A stretch of DNA of 64,000 nucleotides. It comes from Cellvibrionaceae bacterium (GTDB lineage: Bacteria; Pseudomonadota; Gammaproteobacteria; Pseudomonadales; Cellvibrionaceae). The translations under genes and the position numbers were made by a program. The notes beneath the pieces are model-generated. The model ran no database searches. It saw only the letters and a list, made by a program, of their open reading frames with translations, and was not told the origin of the DNA. The DNA is taken from contig JANPZW010000008.1 in the NCBI GenBank assembly GCA_024707385.1, forward strand, positions 744,001-808,000. Reading direction: 5' to 3'. The number at the start of each line of letters is the position of its first letter. Positions within the stretch are counted from its first letter, which is position 1. Positions 16,033-26,448 of the stretch are shown in pieces.

Positions 16033-18832
16033 TTAGACCAGCCAATTTCGCAGGAAGCGCTCCTGCAGTTCCGTATAGGTTGCGTCCGGCGCGGCCGGAA
16101 CGGAGAGCCATTCGCTGAACAGTTCGATCATAGACTGACCGCCCGCTTCCTGCGTGCGGCCGAAGTTCTGCTTCAAGCTTTCCACCTGGTACTGCATCCG
16201 CAAGGACTTGTCCGCTTCCGGTGTGGCGTGGCCAGTGAGGATTTCAGCTCTGATACAGAGAATACGCAGTTTATTTTCTGCGTCCTTCTGCTGTTGCGCG
16301 GTGAGGCTGCCGGCCTGGTTGAGGCGCTGTTCCAGCAAGTCTTTGGTATCAAATGGCCATTTGAAGCTCGCGCCGGTTATGGTGTTTTGCACGGATTCCA
16401 ACGAGGGAGCGCCAGCAGTTGGATTCAATACGCCGTTCTCATGGCGGCGCACCTGGTCTGCAATCACAAAAACTTCCTGCCAGGCCCGGGCGACGGTGGC
16501 TTTGCGTTCGGCCAATGTTTTTTGCTGGATGGCATCGGCCAGTTCTTGCAAGCGGCTGATGATGGCACGCGCGCTTTCCCGCGGCAGCTCTCCTATCGCT
16601 TGAAATTCGTGCTGTAGACTTTCCGCGCGGCTTTTTTCGGCGAAAAACTCATCACCACTTTTCGCAAGAATTTCCTCCAGCTGCTGAATGATATTTTCAG
16701 CGTGCTGTTTGGTGTTCTGGCGCTCCTCCTTCAATGTTTCTGTTTCCTGATGCCGCTTGGCGAATACGGCGTCGCAATGGTTTCGGAATTCCTGCCACAG
16801 CGCCTGATCGTCCTTGCGTTTGCATTGGCCGATGCTCTGCCATTGCGCCTGGAGTTTTTTTCGCCGCGTCTATGGCGCTGGCGGTGTCTGCGCTCTCTGC
16901 CAATGCTTTCGCCTGGGCAACGACCGCCGCTTTTTTCAGGCGGTTACGTTCGTGCTCCTGGTTCAGCTTTTCGTATAGTTGATCCATGAGGCGGTCAAAG
17001 GAGTTTTGCAACTCTTTTATGTCTTTTCGCGGTACCGGCCAGTAGCTTGTCCAAACCTCCCGCGAAACCTTCAGGGTTTTTTCGACTTCTTTCCAATTGG
17101 CATTTTCCCAGTCATAAGCCTGCAGATACTGCGTCAGTTGTTCCAGGAGCGAGCGACGTAACTCAGCGTTGTGTTCGCGGGTCTGGTTCTGCTCGTCGAA
17201 ATGGCGCTTGCAAGGTTCATAAGCTTTCTGCGCGGCGGCGTGAAATTCCTGCCATAAGGCTTCGTCCTGATTTTGTCCGCCGCGACACAGCTCTTTCCAG
17301 GATTCCTGCAGTGCGTGAATTTTATCGGCCAGATCCTTCGGATGCAGTTCGCTGGTTTCCAAGGCGCGCATCTGCTTCACGAGTTCTTCTTTTTTGGGAT
17401 TGACCGCAAATTCGTGCCAGTCGCCGAGCTTCTGAATGGACAATTTCAGGTCTTCAAATTTCTGCGCAATATGGGACGGCAATTGGTCCATGCTGCCGAT
17501 CTTGGTTTCCAGCTCATGAAAGATAGCGCGTGCACGGCCAACATAACCCTGTGAAACAGCCCAGTTGCCTTTGCGGATGAGCTCGGCGCTATCGCGAATG
17601 GATTGTTTGGCCTGTTCGGTCTGGGATTTGACTTTTGCGCTCCAGGCATCAATGGCCTCTCGGCCGCGGCTCACGATTTCAGGCGGTGGGGTGTCTTTGA
17701 GCGCTTTGGCATTGGCGATCATGGTTTCAAGCGCGGATTTTATTTTCTGTCCCTGCTCATCACTGGCATCGCGCAGCTTTTTCCAGCAGTTGCTCGAATG
17801 GTCCATATTGTTGGACCTGATTGGCGAGGTTGTTCGCCGCCGTGCGCAACTCCAGTAAATATTGTTTTTCCCGCTTTATATCCAGCCCTTGATTTTGCGC
17901 ATCCTGCAGAGCTCCTTCCGATTGTTGTGTGCGCTCTTGCAGCTCCTTGTTTAATTCTTCGGGAGTTGTGTGGGTGTAGAACTTGGCGATCAGATCACGA
18001 AATCCCGCTACCGCTTTGTGCACTTCTTTTTTGCTTCCCGCTCAGCGGCCTGCAGAGCCTCTTTGATTTTTTCCTGCTCGAGAATGTCGTTCAGTTTTTG
18101 CTGGCATTTCTCTATGGCCTGCTCATAACGCAAGCGGGCTTCGCTGGAGGCTTTGTTGGCGAAATTGTGCCAGGCGGCTTCAATTTGCTTTTTGCGCACT
18201 TCAAAAATGTCATCGACATTTCTTTTGGAAAGCTGCTCGGCCTGGCCACAGATTGCACTGATTTCCGCCGCCATTTGCGCTTCTTTCTGTTTCTCTTCCT
18301 TGAAGACCTCAAGTTTGCCGCGCACGATTTTGTATACGGCTTTGTCTTTGTTCATGGCCTGTTTGGCCAACTGCTCCAGCAGGGCTCGCCCGTCCAGTTT
18401 CTGTGCCGCCGCCTGGCGCAGTTGAGTAGTGCTACCGTTGCTGGCGATTTCCAGGAGCAGATTGTCGTTATTGATCTGTTCCAGCAGCGCGATGCCAGCC
18501 TGGCTGGAATAACCACAAAGCGACAACAACATGGTCTGGTCTGGGATGCGCTGGCCGAGCTGAGCGACGCTGAGGAGCCCTGCGTCGAGAAGTTCGCCTA
18601 TGCGTTTGCGGGCTGCGCTTTGCGTGCTGTGGGGCACGTTCTGCTGGGTCGCCAGGTTCACTAGCGCATCGCCAAATTTAAGCTTTTTGATTGCCGCCAT
18701 GCGAATCTGCTCGAGTTCGCTGGTGAGGGCGTGTTGGGCAAGTTGCTCCTGGGTGCACAGCTCAAGAGCGGCGAGCTTCTGCTCGATGGTTTCGGGTTGT
18801 TTGGTTTTGAACAGACGTGAAAAAAGCGACAT
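16033..18832 (-). CDS. DUF349-domain protein, very long, frameshifted three times
   Basis: About 932-residue cytoplasmic helical protein made of repeated DUF349 units, recognisable by recurring W-x-x-L/W-x-E motifs (WKELCRGGQNQDEALWQEF, WQSIGQCKRKDDQALWQEFRN). It starts MSLFSRLFKTKQPE at 18832. Breaks: an A6 run (T6 at 18027-18032), where one more A joins EREAKK to EVHKAVAGF; T5 at 17778-17782, where one fewer gives FEQLLEKLRDASDEQG; and T7 at 16855-16861, where one fewer gives DAAKKLQAQWQSIG. DUF349 proteins of gammaproteobacteria have no settled function. It lies just beyond the ICE junction, so it is host DNA. Strongly Gln/Glu/Lys-rich. Confidence 0.82.
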
Positions 18833-19012
18833 GTTGGTTGCTCTTGGCTGTTGTTGATCGATAGGGGTGGCCAGAATCTGGCCTTGATCGCAATTTGTCC
18901 CACACAGACGAAGGTGGGATTCTATAACAGGGCGGGGTGCGCGGGGAATTTGTGCCGTCCGTGGCACTGGGGGTTAGGGATTCTGTAGGGGAAGATTACG
19001 CAGCACGGCGCA

Positions 19013-20705
19013 TCAAGAGAGAATTTTTTCCTTTTCCAGAAGATGTTCTGGAACCTTGCCCTTGTAAACGAACGCTCTGCGCTCGCGGTGATAGCGGCTG
19101 TGCGGGTGGTAGAAAGTGCTGTGCATTTTCTCCAGCTCCTGCTGCCTATATTCGCTGAGAGGTTTTTCAAGCTCGTCGCTGGCGCGCTCGCGCCGTTTGA
19201 TTGTCAGGGCATCTTGATACTCGGACTCGTCGGACACGCGTTCCACCAATTCGAAGAGCTGGTGATGAAACTCCTCCCAGGATTCCGCAAAGAGGGTGTC
19301 GGCAAGGCCTTGGTTGAATGCCTCCACCGCCAGCATCGGCTGGCATTCGCTGGCGAGATCAAAGGCCAGCTCAGAGCCCACTTTTTTAGGCAGCAGATAA
19401 GTCCAGTACTCTGAACCGTAGAGGCCCATATTGTCGTAGTGAGGATTCAGCACCACGCCGTCGCGAATTACCACACGGTCGCAGGCCAAAGGGAGAATGG
19501 CTCCACCGGCGCCGGCATTGTTGCGCAGCGCGGCTATGGTGAGGTGGTTTGGTGAGTTGATAATTTCCAACACCACATCGTCAATCGCGTTGATATTGGT
19601 CCAGGATTCGTCCGCCGGGTTGTCCGCCGCTTCAATGCAGTTCAGGTGGATGCCATTACTGAAAAAATCTTCCCCCCCCCATGAAGACCAGAGTTTTTAC
19701 CTCCGCTTGCTTTTTCACCTTGCGTATAATTTCAAGTAGTCGCTTGCATTGGCCGGTACTTGCAGCGCCGTTGTAGAAATCGAAGTGAATGTAGGCCGCA
19801 GCTCCGCGCTGTTCGACGCGGATGTCATTAGGTGTCTCGGTTTTCACAGAATGGAGTCGGCGGGTGAGATCCTGGGGGGCAAGGGCATCGATCACCTGGG
19901 CCGCCGGCAATTTAATGGCTGGCAGATCTGGATGTTGGCGGCATTTCATTTGCCGAATCCACACGGCGCCATCAACCGTTGCTATACAGGCGGCGCCGTA
20001 GGCCAAGGCCAGTAATTCGCCGGGATCGCCGCGCAGATACGGTTCTTCCAGTGGGCCATAGAGAAATATTTCATGGCCGAGGATTTGGTCGAGAACTCCG
20101 GGTGAGGTGTCGGCGGCGCGGATTTTTTGCAGCACGGTGCGCGTGGAATCGAGCTGCCAGTCAATTTGCCGATCCGCTTGGCGCATCGTATCAAGCAAAA
20201 CACCTTTTACTGAGGGATTGCTGTAGTCCAGTGGGCGGGGTTTGAATGCATGAGAGGCCGCGTTGGTGATTGCTTGCTTGATCAGGCGCACAGCGGCTTC
20301 ACTCACTTCTCTTTTATAGATGCTGGTTTTACCCGCATCCCGCAGGAGGAATTCCGCAGTTCCCCAGATGTCACCCGCATCCATTTCCGCATCTGCTTGC
20401 AGCAGCGTCACACCCCAGTAGGAGCGATCGCCGCTGATGGCCCAGTCCAGTGATGAAGGTCCGCGATCTCCTTCGATGCCGGGATGTACGATCAGGCAGC
20501 GATGGTTTTGCCAGATATCCTCTGGAATTCGATGAGTGAGAAAAGGGCAGACGATCAGATCGGGTTGAAAACGCGTTATCTGTTCGCGCAGGCGGGGTGG
20601 GTCCATTCCGTAGTGCTGATCGACGTTATGGCCAGCGACGAGCAGTTCGCGTAGAACCCGCTGACAAAGACCGCTGAAGGAGGAGGCGAGGATGAGGATT
20701 TTCAC
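19013..20705 (-). CDS. hoxX: HoxX-like protein (formyltransferase plus crotonase domains), frameshifted
   Basis: About 563 residues. The N-terminal formyltransferase-like domain has VKILILASSFSGL and the HoxX hallmark IVHPGIEGDRGPSSLDWAI. The C-terminal enoyl-CoA hydratase domain has NNAGAGGAILPLACDRVV and GSEYWTYLLPKKVG. In hydrogenase systems HoxX makes CO from a formyl donor for the [NiFe] active site. The GTG start at 20705 is chosen because it begins the conserved fold and follows AAGGAA; an ATG at 20744 is possible. The break is in C9 at 19672-19680 (G9 on the coding strand): one fewer G gives VFMGGEDFFSNGIHLN. No hydrogenase genes are in this window. Confidence 0.8.
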
Positions 20706-21069
20706 TTGGGGTTCCTTATGCAGTTTGTAACGACTTAGTTGCAAAGCGTTATAGCGCGACCTTGCGGTACAGGTGAAATATTAAAAAAAATCAAAAATGA
20801 GATTTTTATACGCTGTACGCGAGGGCGCGATTTTTTATGCCGGCAGAAAAGACAGATACAAATTAAGCAAACTTTTTTATTAGAATTTTTAAGGTATTTA
20901 ACAGGATCAGCGCGTTTTTTAGCGGGTCCTGGCGCGTTAATCTATGCGAACGTTTGATTGTGATGCAAGTCGCAGAATGTCTAAATGTTGAATATGGTGC
21001 CATCTTTTTTATGTTTTGCACGTTAAAAGGGGCGGTTAGGCCCCCTAGTCGACAAGGCGAGTTCAAATA
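20706..21069. other. AT-rich intergenic region upstream of hoxX-like gene
   Basis: 364 bp, clearly richer in A and T than its surroundings between about 20775 and 20930, consistent with a promoter for the leftward hoxX-like gene. I see no gene in it. The right end carries a weak terminator for the MHYT gene (21025-21045). Confidence 0.5.
21025..21045 (-). terminator. Weak intrinsic terminator after the MHYT gene
   Basis: On the minus strand GGGGC, a 6-base loop and GCCCC are followed by TTTT, about 25 bases past the MHYT stop. Confidence 0.5.
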
Positions 21070-21885
21070 TCAACCATTTTTTGAGGCGGACAAATCCAGT
21101 TTGCCAAATTGGGTGGAGTAGGCTGACTGCTCGCTGGCGTCATCTTCAGCTTCCATAGCTTCATACATCGTGCGGCTGAGCTGTGCCATACCGACGATTA
21201 GGCAAAGGACCAAAAGCAGCATGGAGAAACAGAAAATAAACAATCCCAGGGTGAGCGGTTTTATGCCTTCTTCTATGTGGGCTGTGTGATCCATTTCGCC
21301 CATATTCATCGCAGCCATGCCGACGTAATGCATACCGCAAACGGCGATACCCATAACAACTGCCGCCAGCAGCATTTTGATATTGCCGTCCAGGTTAAAC
21401 GCCAGCCACAGCGCCGCCGTAGCTGCCACAAGTGCAATCACAATGGATACGGCAAACAGCGCCGGGTCATAGCTCATGCTCGCGGCCATGTTCATCGCGT
21501 ACATGCCGCTGTAATGCATGGAGGCCACACCAAGGCCGGTAATCACACCGGCGACCAGCAAGCGCACTATAGAGTTTTGGTTGCCGGCGACGAAAAACAG
21601 TCCGATGCCCACCACTATCACCGCAATTGCGAGAGAAGCGAAAGTGATTAGTGGGTCGTAATTAACCGGCATTCCCATGTCGTACGCGAGCATGCCGATA
21701 AAATGCATGGTCCAGATAGCGCCTCCACCCAGCGCCGTTGCAGCCGCAATAATCCAGGCCGCGCGATTGCTGGTAGAAGATTGGGCCGCTTTCACCAGCA
21801 AAATGCCAGTATAGGAACCGAATACAGAGACGAAGAAAGAAAGCGCTACCAGAAACAGGTTGTAGCTGGGTTCTATGTGATGCAT
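21070..21885 (-). CDS. MHYT-domain membrane sensor protein
   Basis: 271 residues from the ATG at 21885, chosen because the first helix follows directly and a GAGG site precedes it (an ATG at 21936 is the alternative). It has seven membrane helices and three MHYT-type motifs: WTMHFIGMLAYDMGM, SMHYSGMYAMNMAAS and GMHYVGMAAMNMGEM. The conserved His/Met pairs are proposed to bind copper, with sensing of oxygen, CO or NO. A short cytoplasmic tail follows, with no GGDEF/EAL or kinase domain, so it would act as a stand-alone sensor or signal through a partner. Frame intact. Confidence 0.9.
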   Translation of the reverse strand: MHHIEPSYNLFLVALSFFVSVFGSYTGILLVKAAQSSTSNRAAWIIAAATALGGGAIWTMHFIGMLAYDMGMPVNYDPLITFASLAIAVIVVGIGLFFVAGNQNSIVRLLVAGVITGLGVASMHYSGMYAMNMAASMSYDPALFAVSIVIALVAATAALWLAFNLDGNIKMLLAAVVMGIAVCGMHYVGMAAMNMGEMDHTAHIEEGIKPLTLGLFIFCFSMLLLVLCLIVGMAQLSRTMYEAMEAEDDASEQSAYSTQFGKLDLSASKNG

Positions 21886-22268
21886 GGCAATTGCCTCGGT
21901 GGTGACAAACGGGGTTTTAGAAAACAAGTTTAGCAAGTGTTGAATTTTTATCTCATGCTATTGCGGCGGTCGGCGATTTTAACGTCTTGATAGTGATATG
22001 CACCTGTTAATATTCGGCTTATTCAAGCAACTGTTTGAAAGATCAAAAATAGTGCACAAGGTAAGTTGACGGCAAGCGAGTTTCGTGGGGTACACTTACG
22101 CGCTTCGTTCAGTTGGCGCTTGGTTTTCCTCTTTGGCGTCATGCTTTTTTTGATTGCCGAAAAAATGCACAGCAATTTGCGAAGTGAGGCTTTTGACGCT
22201 ACACCGAATAAAGCCCATTCACTATTGAAGCTCTTCAGCGACGGAAAAGCCGAGGTATATGGTTAGCA
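21886..22268. other. Divergent intergenic region between MHYT gene and Chp-like operon
   Basis: 383 bp that must hold promoters for both the leftward MHYT gene and the rightward chemosensory operon. The stretch 21935-22060 is AT-richer. A possible small gene fills 22066-22266; otherwise I see nothing else. Confidence 0.45.
22066..22266 (+). CDS. Possible small membrane protein (doubtful)
   Basis: A 66-codon open frame starting with TTG and ending 2 bases before the PilG-like gene. Residues about 16-33 are hydrophobic (WRLVFLFGVMLFLIAEK), compatible with one membrane helix. The TTG lacks a clear ribosome binding site and I know no homologue. It may be a leader or a chance frame. Confidence 0.25.
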   Translation: MTASEFRGVHLRASFSWRLVFLFGVMLFLIAEKMHSNLRSEAFDATPNKAHSLLKLFSDGKAEVYG

Positions 22269-23153
22269 ATGCAGAATTCAGTTAAAGGCCAAGCCAAAGC
22301 ACCGCGGGTTTTCCGTGTCGGCGTCGTCGGAGCGTCGCGGGATGCATTTGCGGCGTTGAGCCGGATATTTGGCGTCACCCGCTATCGCACCCGCAGTTAT
22401 CAGCCGATTCCCATCGCGGCAAATGCAAAACATGTCGATGATGCGATAGATCTGATTATTCTTTGCACCAATAATCCCAATATTTTGCAGTATTGGTTGG
22501 GGCGACGTCCGGAAGGTAGAGCGTTGAGGAAGCCGCTTGTTCGCATCGAGCGAAATATGGAGGAGGGCGAGAGAGTGGATGCTTATACCATTTCCGTCCC
22601 CGTCAATCCCGCGCGCCTTCTCCGCCTATTGGATCAATACACGATTAAAGAACTGAATTTCTTTCCCGAATTTCAAATCGGTGGCGATTCCACCGACCTT
22701 TGCGAAACCACCATCGCCGGACTGAAATTGCTGCGCAGTGATGGCGGGCCCAGCAATAAACGTCACGGTTTGCAGAGAGCTTTGGTGGTGGATGACAGTC
22801 TCGCGGTGCGCAAGCAGATTGAAATCGAGTTCGGTCTGCTCGACACAGAGGTGGACAGCGTCGATTCCGCAGAGGCGGCGATCGAAGCCTCCAACAAAAC
22901 TGCGTATGACATTATTTTCATGGATGTGGTGATGCCGGGCATGGATGGCTATGCTGCCTGCAAACGCATCAAACGCACTCCGTTGAACAAGAATACCCCT
23001 ATAGTGTTGCTGACCAGCCGCTCATCTTCCTTTGACAAAATCAAAGGCACCCTGGCGGGATGTGATACTTATCTGGTTAAGCCTATAAGCCATAACGATT
23101 TTGAAAGTGTGGTAAACAAGTATTTTTCTGAAATAAGGACCCTGGCAAGATGA
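22269..23153 (+). CDS. PilG-like response regulator with N-terminal extension
   Basis: 294 residues. The C-terminal receiver (from about residue 168) has ALVVDDSLAVRKQIE (acidic pair), phospho-acceptor Asp in IIFMDVVMPGMDGY, Thr/Ser in VLLTSRSS and Lys in YLVKPISH: a complete CheY-type site. The N-terminal 150 residues (VFRVGVVGASRDAFAALSRIF, IDLIILCTNNPNILQYWLGRRP) look like a second alpha/beta receiver-like fold without the acidic pocket. Pseudomonas PilG is only about 135 residues, so this extension is unusual. It overlaps the next gene by 4 bases and leads the operon. Confidence 0.8.
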   Translation: MQNSVKGQAKAPRVFRVGVVGASRDAFAALSRIFGVTRYRTRSYQPIPIAANAKHVDDAIDLIILCTNNPNILQYWLGRRPEGRALRKPLVRIERNMEEGERVDAYTISVPVNPARLLRLLDQYTIKELNFFPEFQIGGDSTDLCETTIAGLKLLRSDGGPSNKRHGLQRALVVDDSLAVRKQIEIEFGLLDTEVDSVDSAEAAIEASNKTAYDIIFMDVVMPGMDGYAACKRIKRTPLNKNTPIVLLTSRSSSFDKIKGTLAGCDTYLVKPISHNDFESVVNKYFSEIRTLAR

Positions 23154-23511
23154 CAACAAGTAAAGTACTGGTGGTAGATGACTCTCCCGTCGATCTGGAG
23201 TATCTCAGAGCCATCATAGAAGGTGCGGGTTATCAGGTGATTACGGCAACCAACGGCCGTGAAGCCTACGAAAAAGCCAAAAAAACCGCCCCGATCTGAT
23301 TTTGATGGATGTGGTGATGGACGAGGTTGACGGCTTCGAGGCCTGTCGCACCATCACCAGCGACCGGGAAACAGGCAAAATTCCGGTGGTGTTCGTCACC
23401 AGCAAAAATCAGAAAGCGGATCGCGTTTGGGGTGAACTGCAGGGCGGGCGCGGCATGATTTCCAAGCCCTATTCGAAAGAACAGATCCTCGACACGATCA
23501 GTGCGATTTAA
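23150..23511 (+). CDS. PilH-like single-domain response regulator, frameshifted
   Basis: About 120 residues, CheY-fold. It starts MTTSKVLVVDDSPVDLEYL; the second half, in another frame, has LILMDVVMDEVDGFEACR, VVFVTSKNQKADRVWGE and ISKPYSKEQILD. The phospho-Asp, Thr and Lys of a receiver are present. The break is A7 at 23279-23285: one more A gives AYEKAKKNRPDLILMDVV. PilH-type regulators typically counteract PilG as a phosphate sink. Overlaps the PilG-like gene by 4 bases. Confidence 0.82.
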
Positions 23512-23577
23512 AGTCAGAACCACCGCAATCTAAATCAAAACGGCTGCTGCAACCTCCGTCAATATCGTAGGCATTTT

Positions 23578-24138
23578 GTGGAAAGAATAAATTCTGGTGC
23601 AGAGGGAGGAGCACCTGAGGAACGCCGGGAACTCACAGAATATGCGCTGTCTTTTGCACCCGACAGGCGCGCATCGACATCGCAACTTGCCGCCCGTTGC
23701 TACGGTTTTACCGTAGCAGAGCGACATTTCCTGCTCGATGAAGGTCAGGCGGCCGAGTTGATCAGTCAGCCATCTTTTACGCCTATGCCGAACAGCCCTG
23801 AACACTGCCTCGGGCTGGCCAATATTCGCGGCAATATCATTCCTTACTACACCATACGCGCACTGGTGAACCCCGCGCCTGAGCAATCTCTGGAATCCCA
23901 TCGTTATGCGCTGCTGCTCGGCGATGTCATTAACGGTGTACTCCTCGCGATTGATGCCAAGCCCGCGGCAGTGCCGCGCGATGCGTTAATGCAAAATTCG
24001 CAATCTCTTTCTACTCTTGGAGGGCTGCCCATGGCAGTCGTACGCGCACAATATGCTGCACAGGCTCGCCATTGGTCGATGCTGGATTGTCAAAAGTTGG
24101 TGCAGTTTCTCACCTCTGCTGAAGCGATTCGAGCGTAA
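23578..24138 (+). CDS. PilI-like CheW-domain adaptor
   Basis: 186 residues, GTG start. CheW adaptors link the receptor to the kinase. After about 35 variable residues the CheW fold is clear: CYGFTVAERHFLLDEGQAAEL, PEHCLGLANIRGNIIPYYTIRAL and RYALLLGDVINGVLLAID. Placed between the PilH-like and PilJ-like genes, as in pilGHIJ operons. The C-terminus (WSMLDCQKLVQFLTSAEAIRA) completes the fold. Frame intact. Confidence 0.85.
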   Translation: MERINSGAEGGAPEERRELTEYALSFAPDRRASTSQLAARCYGFTVAERHFLLDEGQAAELISQPSFTPMPNSPEHCLGLANIRGNIIPYYTIRALVNPAPEQSLESHRYALLLGDVINGVLLAIDAKPAAVPRDALMQNSQSLSTLGGLPMAVVRAQYAAQARHWSMLDCQKLVQFLTSAEAIRA

Positions 24139-24175
24139 TGTCTTCGTCGCATAACACGACGATGTTCTACAGTGT

Positions 24176-24230
24176 TATTGGATTTTTACGAAAGCTATTG
24201 GATTTTACGAGAGCTATTGGATTTTTCGGT
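24176..24230. repeat. Tandem repeat of about 20 bp between pilI-like and pilJ-like genes
   Basis: Copies TATTGGATTTTTACGAAAGC (24176-24195), TATTGGATTTTACGAGAGC (24196-24214) and a partial TATTGGATTTTTCGGT (24215-24230). They fill the 116-bp gap before the PilJ-like start, leaving its ribosome binding site (AGGAA) free. Confidence 0.8.
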
Positions 24231-24254
24231 TTGGCCCGCTGACAGGAATAAAAC

Positions 24255-26409
24255 ATGATCATTTCAACCAATCTCCGCATTTCGCAAAAAATTATGTTGC
24301 TGGTGGCGGGCTTGGCGTTTGGATTTGTCGCAATCGGTATTGCCTATTTCGTGCAAATGTCCACCGAGCAGACCATCCGTGAACAGGGCGAGGAGCTCTC
24401 CCAACGCGAATCGGCACTTGCCGCAGCGAGAATTGATGTGGTTGAACTCAATCGTCTGCTGGTGGAATTTGTCGCGTTACGCAATGCCGGTTCGCTGGAA
24501 CAGCAGGCCCGCGTGACTGCGGATTTGCGTCAGCGGATCACGGAATTGAAAGTGGATGGCACTCGTATTGGCATCTCGGGCGACCTGCGGGAAATCGAGT
24601 CGTTACTGCAAGGTTACGACAAGGTCCATCAGCATATGGCGACGCAGCTGTTGGCGCTGGATGGCCAAGCAGAAGGCGGGTTGCAGCAGGAGTTGAAGGG
24701 AGCGGCAGAGCGTCTCGAAAATGTATTGCGCAATGCCGGCTCAGTGGTACTGGCCAGTGGATATCTGCACCTGCGGCAGGCGGAAGCGGAATTTATCACC
24801 ACACTGGGCCAGGTGCCGCTGGCTCAATTTGAAAATTATGCCGCGACTTTTTTAGCGGAATTGTCTGCGGCGAATTTGCCGGAAGCGCAAAAAGGCCAAA
24901 TAAAGTCGGCGCTGGATAATTATTCTGCGACGCTACAGCAAGTGTCGACTCCAGTGGTGCAAATCGCTGCCGGTGAGCGCCAACTGCGCGATATGGGTAG
25001 CCAGTTGGCTTCCGTCATGTCCAGTGCCAGTCAGCATATGCGCGAATACGCGGGCAGAACCGCCGCGGAAAACGCCTATAAATCCCAGGTGTCGATGGTA
25101 ACGTTCGTAGGCTTGGGTTTTGCGGTGGTGATGGCCGTGGCGGTGGGTGTATTTTTTCATTTACAAAAGCATCGTATTCCCCATGGCGCACATCCAGAAC
25201 GTGATTCGGCGCATCAACAAGGGCAATCTGAAAGCGCGAGTACGTCTGCAACAAAAAGATGAGCTGGGAGATTTGGGACAGGCTTTCAATATTCTGCTGG
25301 ATGAACGTATCCGCACACTTGAAGAGCAGTCCCTCGAAAACGAACAGTTGAACAACTCCATCATTTCACTTATCCGTGCGCTCGGCGCCATTGCGCAGAA
25401 AAACCTCACGGTAAAAGTGCCTGTTTCTGCGGATATCACCGGGACTATTTCCGACGCTGTGAATCTGTTGACTACCGAAACCGCCAAAACGCTGGCTCAG
25501 GTGAAAGATATTTCTGAACAGGTCAACTCGATTTCCGATCTGTTGCAGCGCCAATCCAGCGCCGTTGTGCGCGTCGCGGAAGATGAGCGCAAGCAGGTAA
25601 TGGCCACCAGTAAGGCGCTCGATATGTCCGCGCGCGCGATGAACGAAATTGCCGCTCGCGCAGGTACGGCGGACAATATCGCATCGAAAACAATTGCCGA
25701 CACCCAGCAGGCGCGCGATGCGGTAATGCGCACAGTGCGCGGAATTCAGACGATCCGGGAAACCATTTCGGAAACGGAAAAGCGTATTAAACGACTGGGT
25801 GACCGCTCACAGGAAATTTCCGGTATCGTCAACCTGATTAATACCATCGCGGAACGCACCCATATTCTGGCGTTGAACGCGAGTATGCACGCAGCGTCCG
25901 CTGGTGAAGCTGGAAAAGGGTTCGCGGTGGTAGCCGACGAGGTACAGCGTTTGGCGGAAAACGCCCGCGAGGCGACAGCGGAAATTGCATCCATGGTGAA
26001 CAACATCCGTGTGGAAACTTCGGACACGGTAAACATCATGAACAAATTGATCACAGAGGTGGCAGAGGGAACCCGCCTCGGTGAGCAGGCCGAAAAACGC
26101 ATGGAAGTAACCGAGGATGCGACGCGTCAATTGGTGGAAACCGTGCAGGTGATTTCCCACAGCTCCGTGCAACAGGCGCAGATTTCCAATAAAATCCGCG
26201 ACCGCGCCAATATCATTCGCCACTTCACCGAAAAAACCGGCGGCGAATTGGTGCAGCAGAAGCACCACACCGATAGCCTCAAACATTTCGCGGAGGTGCT
26301 GTTGGAGCGGGTGAACGTGTTTATTCTGCCGGAAAATCTCACGGCGCCGGTGTTGCAGGATCCGGTTGCAGGTGGCAGCTCTGCAAGCGTTGTATCAAAA
26401 GCCAGCTAA
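24255..26409 (+). CDS. PilJ-like methyl-accepting chemoreceptor, frameshifted
   Basis: About 718 residues. Helix 1 (residues about 12-33) and a second membrane helix (about 280-300, VTFVGLGFAVVMAVAVGVFFF) enclose a helical periplasmic sensor domain of about 245 residues. A HAMP domain follows (NVIRRINKGNLKARVRLQQKDELGDL) and then the MCP signalling domain with ILALNASMHAASAGEAGKGFAVVADEVQRLAE, very close to PilJ of type IV pilus systems. The break is T6 at 25152-25157; one more T gives VFFFIYKSIVFPMAHIQ. The receptor likely clusters with the CheW and ChpA-like proteins encoded around it. Confidence 0.87.
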
Positions 26410-26448
26410 TCATTTTTCAAGCCATCCTGAGGCCGAGGTCGGAGATCC

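Noticed and set aside
17603..18664. A 353-codon plus-strand frame opposite the DUF349 gene
   Set aside because: Leucine/phenylalanine-rich shadow of a Glu/Gln/Lys-rich helical gene; no signal, no domain.
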